64,000 bases of DNA from assembly GCA_004764695.1 (NCBI GenBank), contig SMSO01000033.1, positions 449,001-513,000 of the forward strand, given 5' to 3'. This document shows, piece after piece, positions 38,501-47,119 of this stretch (position 1 is its first letter; every line of letters begins with the position of its first letter). The notes under the pieces are model-generated. The model saw nothing but the letters and a program-made list of their open reading frames with translations. It did not search any database and was not told where the DNA came from. The DNA is from Schizochytrium sp. TIO01 (taxonomy: Eukaryota > Sar > Bigyra > Thraustochytrida > Thraustochytriidae). A program made the translations under genes and the position numbers.

Positions 38501-41500
38501 AATGAAGATTGCTGATGGTGCCGTTCTTGAGGCAGACTGGGCACTCTCAGAAGCTGATTTACAAAGAATTGCGCGCACTCTGGACCGTGCTAACGCAGGG
38601 TTAGTTCCCATCACAACTGTCTTGACGTATCTTCAGGTAGATGAAAGCTCCACAAAAGAAGCAAGTCGTGCATGGTCTAAGCTACGTGCATGCGAACCAT
38701 TGTGCGCGCTCGACACTTATCATGTTTTTAACAACTTAGACAGTGAAAATACAGGTTGTGTCTCAGAGAGTACATTCCAAGAAATCTTACGGACATATGT
38801 TCCCTGCACAGATGTTTCTGAGAACGAAGTAGGGATCTTGGCAAAAAGATTCCAAGAAGGTGCTTCTCAAGTCAATTACGAAAGATTTCTCAAACAACTT
38901 ATTGGTAGTCATGTTGGAGATCTTGAGTCCAAGCTTCGACGAGTTCTTCGAAAGGCTAGATCTTCGAGTGGAGTGACTTATAAGGAAGCTTTTCAACACC
39001 ATTTCGATGCAAATGGAGACGGGCGAATTCAGGCTCGTGAGCTTAAACGAGGACTCCTATCTCTTAATTTTCAAGCTACAAGTGCTGATATTGATCTTTT
39101 ATTAAAACGTTACGGCGACGGCAAGTGCCTTCTGCTTACAGATTTTGTTGCCTTGGCCGAAGCCAAAGTCCCGAGTTCTTCTAACAAGACAACAGCAAAG
39201 CAATCCTTCACAGATATGGTTCGGGAGATTGTATTAGAGGCAGAAGCTCGAGGCATTAATCTTCGGGATACTTTCGCTCATTTTGATAAAGACGGAAACG
39301 GAAAAATCTCTGTCGCAGAATGTAAGAAGGGACTCGTGGATATCGGCATCAAGTCCACTGATAAAAATATTAGTGAGCTCATGGGTCAGTTGGATGTGGA
39401 CGGAAGCGGAGAAGTTGAACTTGATGAATTTTTGTCATTTATCCGGAGCAAAGCTACTTCACAATCCTCTTGCAAAGAAAGTTCTGATGAATTAGGTTTT
39501 ACAAATAAAGTGCGCGCAATTGTTCTAAAAGCTCAAGACAATGGCGTTAATGTTCGTGACACATTTGCCCATCTTGATAAGGATGGCAATGGCTTTATCA
39601 CCCAAGAGGAATGTGGTGAGGGCCTTGCAAGTATTGGGTGCACTTTCACGCCTGAAGAACTCAGTTCTTTGTTTCAAACCATTGACCAAAACTCTAGTGG
39701 ACAAGTTGACATGATGGAGTTTCTTAGTTTCTTAACGAAGCCCAGTGACGAAGTTGATGTCAGTGGGAATGATAGCAAGACTGACCATAGCGAGGCCTCT
39801 ATCATACAACGTTTTCGAGAATTGTTGAAGCAGAACAACAACGGAGGAAATTCAGAAAGCTTCTTCCCCTTTCTTAAAAAGAAGGGAAGATCTAGTATTG
39901 AGAGAACAGAGTTCATTGATTGCCTTAAACGTTTTGGACTGGATACATTCCGACCTGAACAGCTTGACACCTTAGTAGCTCACTTTGAAAAGGATAAATC
40001 AGGTGAGGTTTCGGTCAGTGCATTTCAGAAGTTTTTCGAGGAGGCCACGTTTGATCCAGAAAACACACCCGCTGGTTTTCTTGAAGCGCATGCAGATCGT
40101 ATCAAAAGGCGGTGTCGTAAACATGATCGTAAAGACCGTGGCACAATCTCTCTTTCACACTTTAATCGCATTGTAGAAGACCTAGGCTGGGATGACGAGT
40201 ATACTGCTGAAGAATTAGGTGATATTGTGTTAGAGGATGAACGTGTTGATTATGAGCGCCTCGGGAAAGATTTGGTTCGAGAGAAACTTGTAAAAGCTGT
40301 GCGTAAGGCATTTGAGAAAGGAATCAATGTGCCGGATATGGTCCAATCTTTGGATAGGCAAAACGTTGGTAAAGTAAACCTTTCCCAGATACGACGTCTC
40401 ATTGTAGATCTAGGTTTTTCGATCCTTGAGCGTTCACAGGCATCGAGCGCACTATCATCGGGAGTCTATGGCTCCAGCATCGGTGATAATTCCTCACGCC
40501 AATTGAATAAAATTGAACGACTGCGCCAAGCCCGAATGATACGCTCAAGTAAGAATGGTATGTATGAAGACTTGGGCTTAGATCGTGACTTTGGAGATGC
40601 TTTTGCGCGACAAGCATCTGATCTTCAGCTTGTACAAAGATTTAGAGAAGGGCACAAACGAGATGTTGTAGGAAGTTTCTTGCGCACAAGCATGACAAGA
40701 GAAGTAACACTTTACCCAAAATTTGCCTCTGCCAGCTATTTTGAGATAGAGCTATCAAATCCTTTTCCTCAGGAAGAGAGGTTTCATATCAAGATAGATG
40801 ATCCAGAGCTCCGCTGCATCACTGACGGTGAAGAGTGGAGATATTATAGAGAACGAATTACTCCAATTAGCAAGCCTGAGAACTTCTATCCTGTTGAGAG
40901 CGAAATGATCACGCCCGACAATTTAGAAGTAACCCTCAATAGTAATGAATCAGTTGCGGTGCCATTTTCCTTTTTAAGCTTTGCTTCGGGACAACCTGGG
41001 CAGGAGGCTCTAGGCCAAGAAAGAAAAAGTATTCGTGAAAGGACCATTATAGTGCGCTTTATCAGTGCTCGACACGCTCACGCAGTTCTTGAAGTGCATG
41101 TGCGTATCAATCCAAAACCCTTCGTTGTGCATCGTGCATTGGAATTACATTCTGGAGTAGGAGAATTTGCGAAAGCCCAAGTTAAACTTCATGGACAGCA
41201 TACTGGTAGCGAGAAGTTCCTTTATTGTAATGATCCAGATGCTGCGGTTCAGTGGAAAGATGATACAGTTACAATTCGCTATCGTGGGCGTACAGATAAA
41301 TCTATCGGAGGAGAATTCTTCGTTGTATTGTATAAAGATTCTTTCCATGCAGAAATGGAGGCCATTTGGCTCGTTTCGGTTCAGCCGATGCAGCGCGTTA
41401 ACTTCCACGGCGTAGTTGGCCAGTCTGCGAGCAGTGAGCTCATTATAAAGGGCGATAACTTTTCTCGTCGTGTCCAGTGCTTCACATCAAACCCCGGAGA

Positions 41501-41981
41501 AACACAACTGCATCCCGTAGAACCATTTCAACTTGTTGCTGGTGCATTCAATAGAATTGAACTTATCCATCGCCCACTGGTTGAGACTTCACCAGGCTGT
41601 ACAAGTCAAATCCGAGTACATTTGGTTGATTTAGATTCTCACGAACTGATTAGTGCATGGCTCGTTAAGGCGACGGCAGCATTGCCTGAAGTCTCGAAAA
41701 CCTTCGATGTTGATCTCTCATGCGGCCATGCAGCTCACAAAAAAATTGCGTACGTGAATCCGTGGAATGAACCACGTAAGTTCACAATCCGTACGAGTGA
41801 CCCAGTCCATGTTCGCGCCAAAGATCCTGAGCTCGAGATCCCTCCCAAAACAAAAGCATACATTCGGCTTTGGTTTGCTGCTGCCCATAAATCAATTGTA
41901 CGGCAGGTACTAATTTTTGTAAATGATGAAGACGGGCAGAATGAAGAGTGTCTTTTATTGAAGGCCACGTATAAACCATAA
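35535..41981 (+). CDS. NPHP4: Nephrocystin-4 (NPHP4)-like ciliary protein with inserted EF-hand array
   Basis: 2,148 residues against about 1,430 in human NPHP4. N-terminal part: QSFFGNTWVSPL and VAIAFQLEYH. An RS/SD-rich linker (residues ~478-610) follows. The middle C2-like part has VFFTFQFYDSLPTR and KRFAQYLKDNMLYIQVWD. Near residues 1,040-1,700 there is an EF-hand array: HFDANGDGRIQARELKRGLL (~1,152), AHFDKDGNGKISVAECKKGL (~1,245), LDVDGSGEVELDEFL (~1,286), AHLDKDGNGFITQEECGEGL (~1,342) and weaker hands. C-terminal Ig-like domains carry SYFEIELSNPFPQEERFHIK, DLDSHELISAWLV and VNPWNEPRKFTIRTSD, matching human NPHP4 in order. NPHP4 builds the ciliary transition zone with NPHP1/RPGRIP1L. The start MNTAWSLEDQTPPRG is the first Met; MSSSPTKRRAS is an alternative. 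Confidence 0.88.
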   Translation: MNTAWSLEDQTPPRGRLLSMSSSPTKRRASAPGVSANSRLDKWTKTRQNALVVPLLAQGVRRTKHKVGIRVHFDRIDGFRLPPAFAKELKGASKSKLEFCIHLSLFHTSSQSFFGNTWVSPLQKASMSGKKSSRLDLSSIQVALCTRIADPGCLAVAEIVVVEKDASGNQILGQYGVGWTSMPLFAAVSSLASATNKSQKQKVKVYSGSPRALLFMDADGPNSKEDALQPLQDCTMVYVCSNDTQMTKISHLVRLNEFVGPGQSLGGLREGTFPTKSSSNAKLSSSMDLFINLISILLPAQWEGQAQSYLQLRKGLDKHEAGNKFVLKVAPHNGRTAIDKNGWTQIPLKASEFSDHPDYDQCLRYEKSVRLRQFPKDNQVAIAFQLEYHTASIQTSGPVVVGCGIWLPFSSDSSGPKLTMTNIKAKDASTKAPLQISLRSDAQCPFTDDGIFLPSRRGETVLPILGVHLGRKAEVVRRQRSPSKSSRRNRKSRHGWGSESGSDVESRGSGSSDSNESDTESNSGSDSDSSPVRKRKDRDESSGSEASHASRTPLNSDDDSDDSVDGYSQVSESRRNSRSRSRVRQSKNKRSSPHGRAHVAHQRSLSRGRVATKLGQLASASQLPYGANVDDNLLSRMLSLRMHDENMPAATANATQSYTTNYVNSMQNKGSSDPIELSRASRTILNRMGVLDNMRTVVPPLRHDPDIETELKDRFLANEITFQFAAYRHIVGDLQLTARPQSVFFTFQFYDSLPTRTERMSLRASGVTDTQSNMEAGLSKPYILMRGNDSDGKHRNSPSQALRFLVDTSTADESEPKRFAQYLKDNMLYIQVWDAESLLSLGLVAIRLAEIMRQGERSTKLAREFDVIAPTSIFGSSGIQEIDLFDNGNARGCLNGKVQLIITNYGIKGQGKRNLLQKEANNCPLVDKHWHMDRTFGTSSMNVAEESGKGGPRHRVIARPLAQANSQLEGLLRAANSSSRREMRRAESQMKIADGAVLEADWALSEADLQRIARTLDRANAGLVPITTVLTYLQVDESSTKEASRAWSKLRACEPLCALDTYHVFNNLDSENTGCVSESTFQEILRTYVPCTDVSENEVGILAKRFQEGASQVNYERFLKQLIGSHVGDLESKLRRVLRKARSSSGVTYKEAFQHHFDANGDGRIQARELKRGLLSLNFQATSADIDLLLKRYGDGKCLLLTDFVALAEAKVPSSSNKTTAKQSFTDMVREIVLEAEARGINLRDTFAHFDKDGNGKISVAECKKGLVDIGIKSTDKNISELMGQLDVDGSGEVELDEFLSFIRSKATSQSSCKESSDELGFTNKVRAIVLKAQDNGVNVRDTFAHLDKDGNGFITQEECGEGLASIGCTFTPEELSSLFQTIDQNSSGQVDMMEFLSFLTKPSDEVDVSGNDSKTDHSEASIIQRFRELLKQNNNGGNSESFFPFLKKKGRSSIERTEFIDCLKRFGLDTFRPEQLDTLVAHFEKDKSGEVSVSAFQKFFEEATFDPENTPAGFLEAHADRIKRRCRKHDRKDRGTISLSHFNRIVEDLGWDDEYTAEELGDIVLEDERVDYERLGKDLVREKLVKAVRKAFEKGINVPDMVQSLDRQNVGKVNLSQIRRLIVDLGFSILERSQASSALSSGVYGSSIGDNSSRQLNKIERLRQARMIRSSKNGMYEDLGLDRDFGDAFARQASDLQLVQRFREGHKRDVVGSFLRTSMTREVTLYPKFASASYFEIELSNPFPQEERFHIKIDDPELRCITDGEEWRYYRERITPISKPENFYPVESEMITPDNLEVTLNSNESVAVPFSFLSFASGQPGQEALGQERKSIRERTIIVRFISARHAHAVLEVHVRINPKPFVVHRALELHSGVGEFAKAQVKLHGQHTGSEKFLYCNDPDAAVQWKDDTVTIRYRGRTDKSIGGEFFVVLYKDSFHAEMEAIWLVSVQPMQRVNFHGVVGQSASSELIIKGDNFSRRVQCFTSNPGETQLHPVEPFQLVAGAFNRIELIHRPLVETSPGCTSQIRVHLVDLDSHELISAWLVKATAALPEVSKTFDVDLSCGHAAHKKIAYVNPWNEPRKFTIRTSDPVHVRAKDPELEIPPKTKAYIRLWFAAAHKSIVRQVLIFVNDEDGQNEECLLLKATYKP

Positions 41982-42163
41982 ATTAAAACAAATGCATTTA
42001 TGGGGATTTAAGTCAAATCAGGTATCCTCCAAAGGTAAAAATAAGAAACATGGCAACTTATTTTTCAAACATCTGTTTATTCCTTCATCTTTCAGACTAT
42101 CCCTATCTGTTATGTTTAATGTGTTAATTTCTACAATAAGAAATTTTTCGTTGGGTGTTAGAA

Positions 42164-43287
42164 TCAAATGGTAAAGGGTCTTGTTTCTGGCCATTTCCAG
42201 CCACAGAAAGTACACCATAGTTGCAGAGGAGCTAGTTCTGTGCGCAAGGCCTCAGCCATGGATTTCTTCTTATTTAGTAACTCAGTTGCAGCTGTAAGTT
42301 CATCATAGCCACTTTTAGTATCTCGCCAACGCCGCGTAAAGTAGCGAACCTGATTTGCATCATGTTCAATTTCTTCAGTGAGCATTCTTAAGCGGCCTCG
42401 TTTGTCATTTTGTACAGCTTCAGAATCCAGTGCCGAGCGTCCATTGTTAAGTTTACTAACGTCTGTTCATGTGTGTTGATAAATCTCATACATGTTAGGC
42501 TTTGTTGCACAGAAAAAATAAATATAAAAAAAATCGAGTAGTATGCATGAAGAGTTTGAAATTAAAACTTACGTCCGCATTCCCCACATAGAAGATAATC
42601 GCACATGACAAGAGTCAAGGGGATAGTCTCATCTTCGCAACGGTCTTGGCCCCATATTAGTGTCACCTTTCCAGCTTCAATTTCATTATAAGGAACAATC
42701 ATTACCTGCGGGGATGAGCCAGCCACAGGTTGTGCAGCATGGAAGTCGGTTTCAACTTCGCCTTCGCTCAAAGTTCTGAGTTTGACTGTGTGCAACGTCA
42801 ATGATTTTTTGAGATAGTCAATTCTTGTCACTAACCCTACAAAAAGTTGCTTATTCTTCCACAGCTTAACAAGGTTCCCAATAGCGATGACATCTCCTGA
42901 CGCAAGTTGTAGCCAGTCCGGTGTTCTTGGGCGCCCACATGCACAGCAGTCAAAGTTTCCTGATTTGTTCGAAGTTTCACATAGCCAACATTTCCACTTT
43001 GTAGGATCTTTGGATTTCTTCTGACGTTCTCCAAATAGCCTTGGATTCATGATAGAAGTCTCAAATACATCTGGTGGTACTAGCAAACCACAAAAGGGTC
43101 TAGACGTGAGCGGTCTGTCAACGTCTGTGCACGGAAATGGTCTTGGTTTATCATATTGCGGGGTATTAGTCTCTCGTCGAGCGGTCTTTTGCGAGAGCAT
43201 CTTTCTTTGCTGTTGCTGACGCTGTTCGTTTACAAGCACATTTCGACGAGACGAGGCTTCTTTCTTCAGGCCCACGACTGGAGCCAT
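42164..43287 (-). CDS. RanBP2-type zinc-finger protein, two exons
   Basis: Exon 1 covers 43287-42573, the intron is 42463-42572 (donor GTAAGT, acceptor AACAG), and exon 2 covers 42462-42164; splicing gives 337 residues in one frame (CGECG joined to HVSKLNNGRSALD). A RanBP2-type zinc finger is clear: WKCWLCETSNKSGNFDCCAC with GRPRTP (W-x-C-x2-C...C-x2-C). The C-terminus has a second small Cys pattern CTFCGWKWPETRP near residue 330 that may pair with CGECG across the intron junction. The N-terminus is Gln/Arg rich and disordered. RanBP2 fingers bind ubiquitin or single-stranded RNA; I cannot assign which. The gene is divergent from the kinesin-like gene and convergent with NPHP4. The start MAPVVGLKKEASSRR is the first Met. 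Confidence 0.7.
42463..42572 (-). other. Spliceosomal intron, 110 bp
   Basis: Donor GTAAGT, acceptor AACAG, T-rich interior. Splicing restores an uninterrupted frame across both exons of the RanBP2-type zinc-finger gene. Confidence 0.75.
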
Positions 43288-43747
43288 GATATCCCCTTCT
43301 GGTGGTTCCTCCTGTCAAGAGCTTAGAGGATACACAACCACCGTGCGACTGCTTTCGCTGTTTATCTTGTTTGTCTGATAATCTAGTTCTTCTTGACTGG
43401 CATGATTAAATTACTTCATAAAATGAAATAGTTGCGAATACTGAAATTAAAAAAGGAAAAGGGAAAAGAGGCCGTTGAGAGACACCTGGATTGAGTCTTG
43501 GTCAGTGCACACCTTCACACTAGAACGGAACGCAAATCGAGACTCCTCGCGCCCGCGTCTAAGCCACGAAGGTGAGGACCATGTGGACCTCGCGTGCGGC
43601 AACTGCCCTTCTTGTTTTCAAGACCAACAACCAAAAGAAGAAGAAGAAGAAGAAGAGAAAGCAGAAGAAGTTATCAATTTACCAGGACACAAAGCTTTCT
43701 TGACTTGTGAATAAATTAGATGGAAAAATCAGCATTGGAAGAGTACT
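43288..43747. other. Intergenic divergent promoter region
   Basis: About 460 bases between two divergent genes. A 79-codon open frame (43475-43714) with a poly-Glu stretch has no recognisable content; the AAGAAG run at 43635-43660 is simple repeat. Confidence 0.5.
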
Positions 43748-46486
43748 ATGAAGCCTCACCCACCTTATGCTTTGCGTAAAGATCGAAGCAGATTTTTGGG
43801 ACGTAGCTTAAGTAGCCGGAGCGAGCAGATTTTGGCGATTGCAAAAGAAAGCGAAGTCCCAGAAGTCAGACCTGAGGCAGCTCTTGAAGATGCTCTGATA
43901 GATATTGAAAATCGTGGTACGAAAGCCTTCTGCACCCCTCGCGACGCCTGCAGTGATTCTCAACAGCAAACAATAGATATTGGCGACAAACAGCCGGATG
44001 ATGCGTCCACTTTCTTATGTTTAGGTAACCAGAAAGTTTTCTGGGCCTGCAGCATAACTCAATGCATCGGCGTTGTTCAATCACCCCAAGGTACTTTTGG
44101 ATTTTTACGTAAGACTTGGGCCAAAAATATCGGCGTACCTATTGCAATTGATGCAAACACAGATCAAGAGGTTTTTGCTATTTGTAGTGATGTTGATGAT
44201 AGCCTCTTTCACATGGATCCAATGCGAGAGCATTTTTCACTCCATCGGGAGTCCAAAGGCAAACTGATAATGGTCCGACAAAACTCTCAAGTGTGTGTTT
44301 TATTGTCGAGACTAGTCGCCCCAAGAGCAGTCGGTGTTTGCCCTCGGACTGGAAACCTTCATGTCTTAGACTTTTCTTCTCCTACTTCAGATGTCATGCA
44401 TATACTCATGATCCCAGGATACAGAATTCGCCAAGCATTACCAGGACATAACCCATATTTTAGAAAGTATATCTCAGTAGTGCAGGGAAACATCGAAAGC
44501 ACGGCAATTGCAATGCGCGTGCTGGATGATGGGCGAGTCATGATCGCACATCACCGAGGGAAGCTTCAAGTATTTGACTTTGTCAAGAGATCAATCGATT
44601 TGTCTTTCGATAGTCACATGTCACGATTAGATCCTGGATGTCTTCAGAAGCTACCATATAAGAAGACACTATTTCCGACATGGGAAAACCACTCTGGGGT
44701 AGTTCTAAGTTCTGTACATGACACAAAACTTGGGGCATCAGCTTGTGCAATATTGCTGCAAAATATTACATTTAATGATCGTACGGGCGATCCTCTTAAT
44801 TTAGGAAATGAGTGTGCTTGTATTCAGGGTCCCTGGCGCTTGGAGATTAACAACCTTCCGACTCGGGCGCTATGTGTACTCCCAGATAAAACACGATTTC
44901 AAGGGTTGCTCCTTCAGCGGGATGGAACTGTGGCTTCAACCCAAATTTATTGTCCTGATTCGGTTGAAGAGCCTCTTCACATAACAGAATCTGAGATAGA
45001 GTGTATGCGTGACATCTCGTCGGATAAACCCTCTGAAGAGATAGAAAGTGAGACTACTACGATACAAAATCTAGAGGGTACTTCCCCAAGCTCAACAAGA
45101 CCTAAACGTGAACGCAGCGGCCCTTTTCACGTTATCGTTCGAGTTGAGTCACGTTGTCCACCCCAAGCTCATGCTAATGCGCACTTGACTTCAAATGAAC
45201 GTGTTGTTGTGAACGAAGGGGGGAGGTTTAATTTTGAAAAGAAGCTTCTGCGCCCACACAAAGATGGTTCAGCTCGTACGTTCAATAAATTTACACAGCA
45301 CTTTCTTGGCAAAATATTGAGTCCTCATATTGGGTTTATATGCATCGGTTCGTCTGCTATGGCCGAAAAATCTTTTGAGGTAGCACTGCAAATAGCAGGT
45401 TTGGTACTCAGCGCTGCATTTGAGCAGCTTGTCTGTGTCAATCTTAAAGTTGAATCTTTGCGAGAAAGTGATGGTTCGTGGTACGAGGAAACCTTCACGT
45501 GTGATGACCCAATTGATGTACAAAATATTCAAGCCTATGTTCGGGGTTCTGGAAGCTCGGATGTCCTGAGGAAGTATTCAATAGGGTATGGAAAACGGCA
45601 CTTTGAAATATATGAGTTGTGCTCTGAGGTTGCTGAAACGACTGCAATGAGCTGGATCGACACAGTCATTACTGGGAGATCGAACTCTATGGCTAGCGAA
45701 TCCTGTGTTTCAATGTCTATTCGTAATGCTTTGGCCAATATTTTAACAGGATCAATGCCTGTTGCCTTATTAGCATCAATTCAGGTTTGTGAATCGAAGA
45801 GTCGTCTAGACGCAATTTTATCGCATGTAGCAATGGCTGCCCAGATTCCATGGAAGCAACCCTTCGAAGCGCGTCGACGCTCTTCTAACCACGAGTTTGC
45901 GAAAAATGCTCAAGACAATGGCGCGTTTACAAGTTCGCAAAGACCGAAGACTGCATCTGTGCCAGTCCGCGGTCATCAGGCCACTAGACGATTGCCCAGC
46001 CCTTCCGGTAAGCTTGAGCGTAAAACTTTAAATCTCGAAGCTTTGGTATGGTTACAAGAAGCGTGGTTTCGTAACGAGGATCGCACAAAGCTCGTGTTGC
46101 GAGCAGTTTTTGCATTACATGATGTCACTGCTCAAGGTTGGCTTAATGGTATACATATTGTGCGTCTTATGAGTCACTGGCTTCAGTATAAGGTGGTGTT
46201 TTTTGACGAAGTAGGGAAAAATCATTTGCATATCCTAAATCGTTTCCCGGAGAGATATAAACTGTATTTACACGAGTGGGAGCAATTCATGTTCTGGTTT
46301 GCAAAAGTGAATCCAGAGAAACTTCTCGCAGTGGTTCAAGGGACGACTTGGCTTCACCAGAGTTTAGCACTCGAGCCGGACATGGAAGAACGCGCTTCTA
46401 CATACAGAGCCATTGAAAGGGAGCGCATCCAGGGGGTAGATCGGATGCATTCATTTTGGAAATTTGTACATCGTGAGCGTGTTTAA
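43748..46486 (+). CDS. Kinesin-related protein with degenerate motor and beta-rich N-terminal domain
   Basis: This 912-residue protein has an N-terminal beta-rich region (about residues 90-330, repeating patterns such as PRTGNLHVLDFSSP and LDDGRVMIAHHRGKLQVFDF) that may be a beta-propeller. Residues 457-700 resemble a kinesin motor but are eroded: PFHVIVRVESRCPPQAH (kinesin VVVRVRP start), FNFEKKLL (the FDRVF strand), GFICIGSSAMAEKSFEV (P-loop position, where GQTGSGKT has become SSAMAEKS), LVCVNLKVESL (strand before the LYD region) and MPVALLASIQVCESKSRLDA with ILSHVAMAAQI (the ETLSTLRYA helix). With the P-loop glycines lost, ATPase activity is doubtful; it may be a pseudo-motor. The C-terminus is helical with no match. 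Family call is by pattern only. Confidence 0.5.
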   Translation: MKPHPPYALRKDRSRFLGRSLSSRSEQILAIAKESEVPEVRPEAALEDALIDIENRGTKAFCTPRDACSDSQQQTIDIGDKQPDDASTFLCLGNQKVFWACSITQCIGVVQSPQGTFGFLRKTWAKNIGVPIAIDANTDQEVFAICSDVDDSLFHMDPMREHFSLHRESKGKLIMVRQNSQVCVLLSRLVAPRAVGVCPRTGNLHVLDFSSPTSDVMHILMIPGYRIRQALPGHNPYFRKYISVVQGNIESTAIAMRVLDDGRVMIAHHRGKLQVFDFVKRSIDLSFDSHMSRLDPGCLQKLPYKKTLFPTWENHSGVVLSSVHDTKLGASACAILLQNITFNDRTGDPLNLGNECACIQGPWRLEINNLPTRALCVLPDKTRFQGLLLQRDGTVASTQIYCPDSVEEPLHITESEIECMRDISSDKPSEEIESETTTIQNLEGTSPSSTRPKRERSGPFHVIVRVESRCPPQAHANAHLTSNERVVVNEGGRFNFEKKLLRPHKDGSARTFNKFTQHFLGKILSPHIGFICIGSSAMAEKSFEVALQIAGLVLSAAFEQLVCVNLKVESLRESDGSWYEETFTCDDPIDVQNIQAYVRGSGSSDVLRKYSIGYGKRHFEIYELCSEVAETTAMSWIDTVITGRSNSMASESCVSMSIRNALANILTGSMPVALLASIQVCESKSRLDAILSHVAMAAQIPWKQPFEARRRSSNHEFAKNAQDNGAFTSSQRPKTASVPVRGHQATRRLPSPSGKLERKTLNLEALVWLQEAWFRNEDRTKLVLRAVFALHDVTAQGWLNGIHIVRLMSHWLQYKVVFFDEVGKNHLHILNRFPERYKLYLHEWEQFMFWFAKVNPEKLLAVVQGTTWLHQSLALEPDMEERASTYRAIERERIQGVDRMHSFWKFVHRERV

Positions 46487-47119
46487 CAAAGTCACAATCT
46501 ATCGAAAGCCCCCCTTCATTTTGAAACATAGCTCCAATTCTTTTGCTTTCCACAAGAGTCAGAGTTTCGCATCATTACTCTTATACGTTTGATAAGTAAA
46601 ACGCATTTAAAAATAGCAGCAAGCGCGCCCACATTATTCTATAAAGTTGAAAAATATATATGCAATTTTCTAGTGTAAAGTAATTATCCAGGCTACGAGG
46701 CCAGGTACAAAATATTTAAAGCTTAAGGCTAAGGCTTAAAGTTTCTGTTTCATGATTGTACCTTTCGCACTTCTGTTTATTTCGAGAACTTCATGTGTTG
46801 ATCGGAGCAAGGGAGAGTCGAAAAAGCTTAAGCAGCCAAAGTGTTGACAGTCAACAATATTTCATTAGTGCACTCAAATTACAAAAACGGGTGAATTCCT
46901 GGGGCAAAGTATATAGTTCGCAGCCTGGTGTCCTCGTCATAACTTTACAGGAATCCGAGAGATTTTAGATACAGCAAAACCCCTTTAGTTATATGAGTGG
47001 CTTTTGCTTAGTTTGATTTAGAAAGGCTACGGTAAGATTGCCAAGAAAAGAAGGAGTTTAGTCACCATTGACAGGGTTTTCTCTGAATACCGGCAAAAAG
47101 GGCGATCTCATTTGGTCCT
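46487..47119. other. Convergent 3' intergenic region
   Basis: About 630 bases between convergent genes. AT-rich with a short GCTTAAGGCTAAGGCTTAAAG direct repeat near 46720; no gene. Confidence 0.5.
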
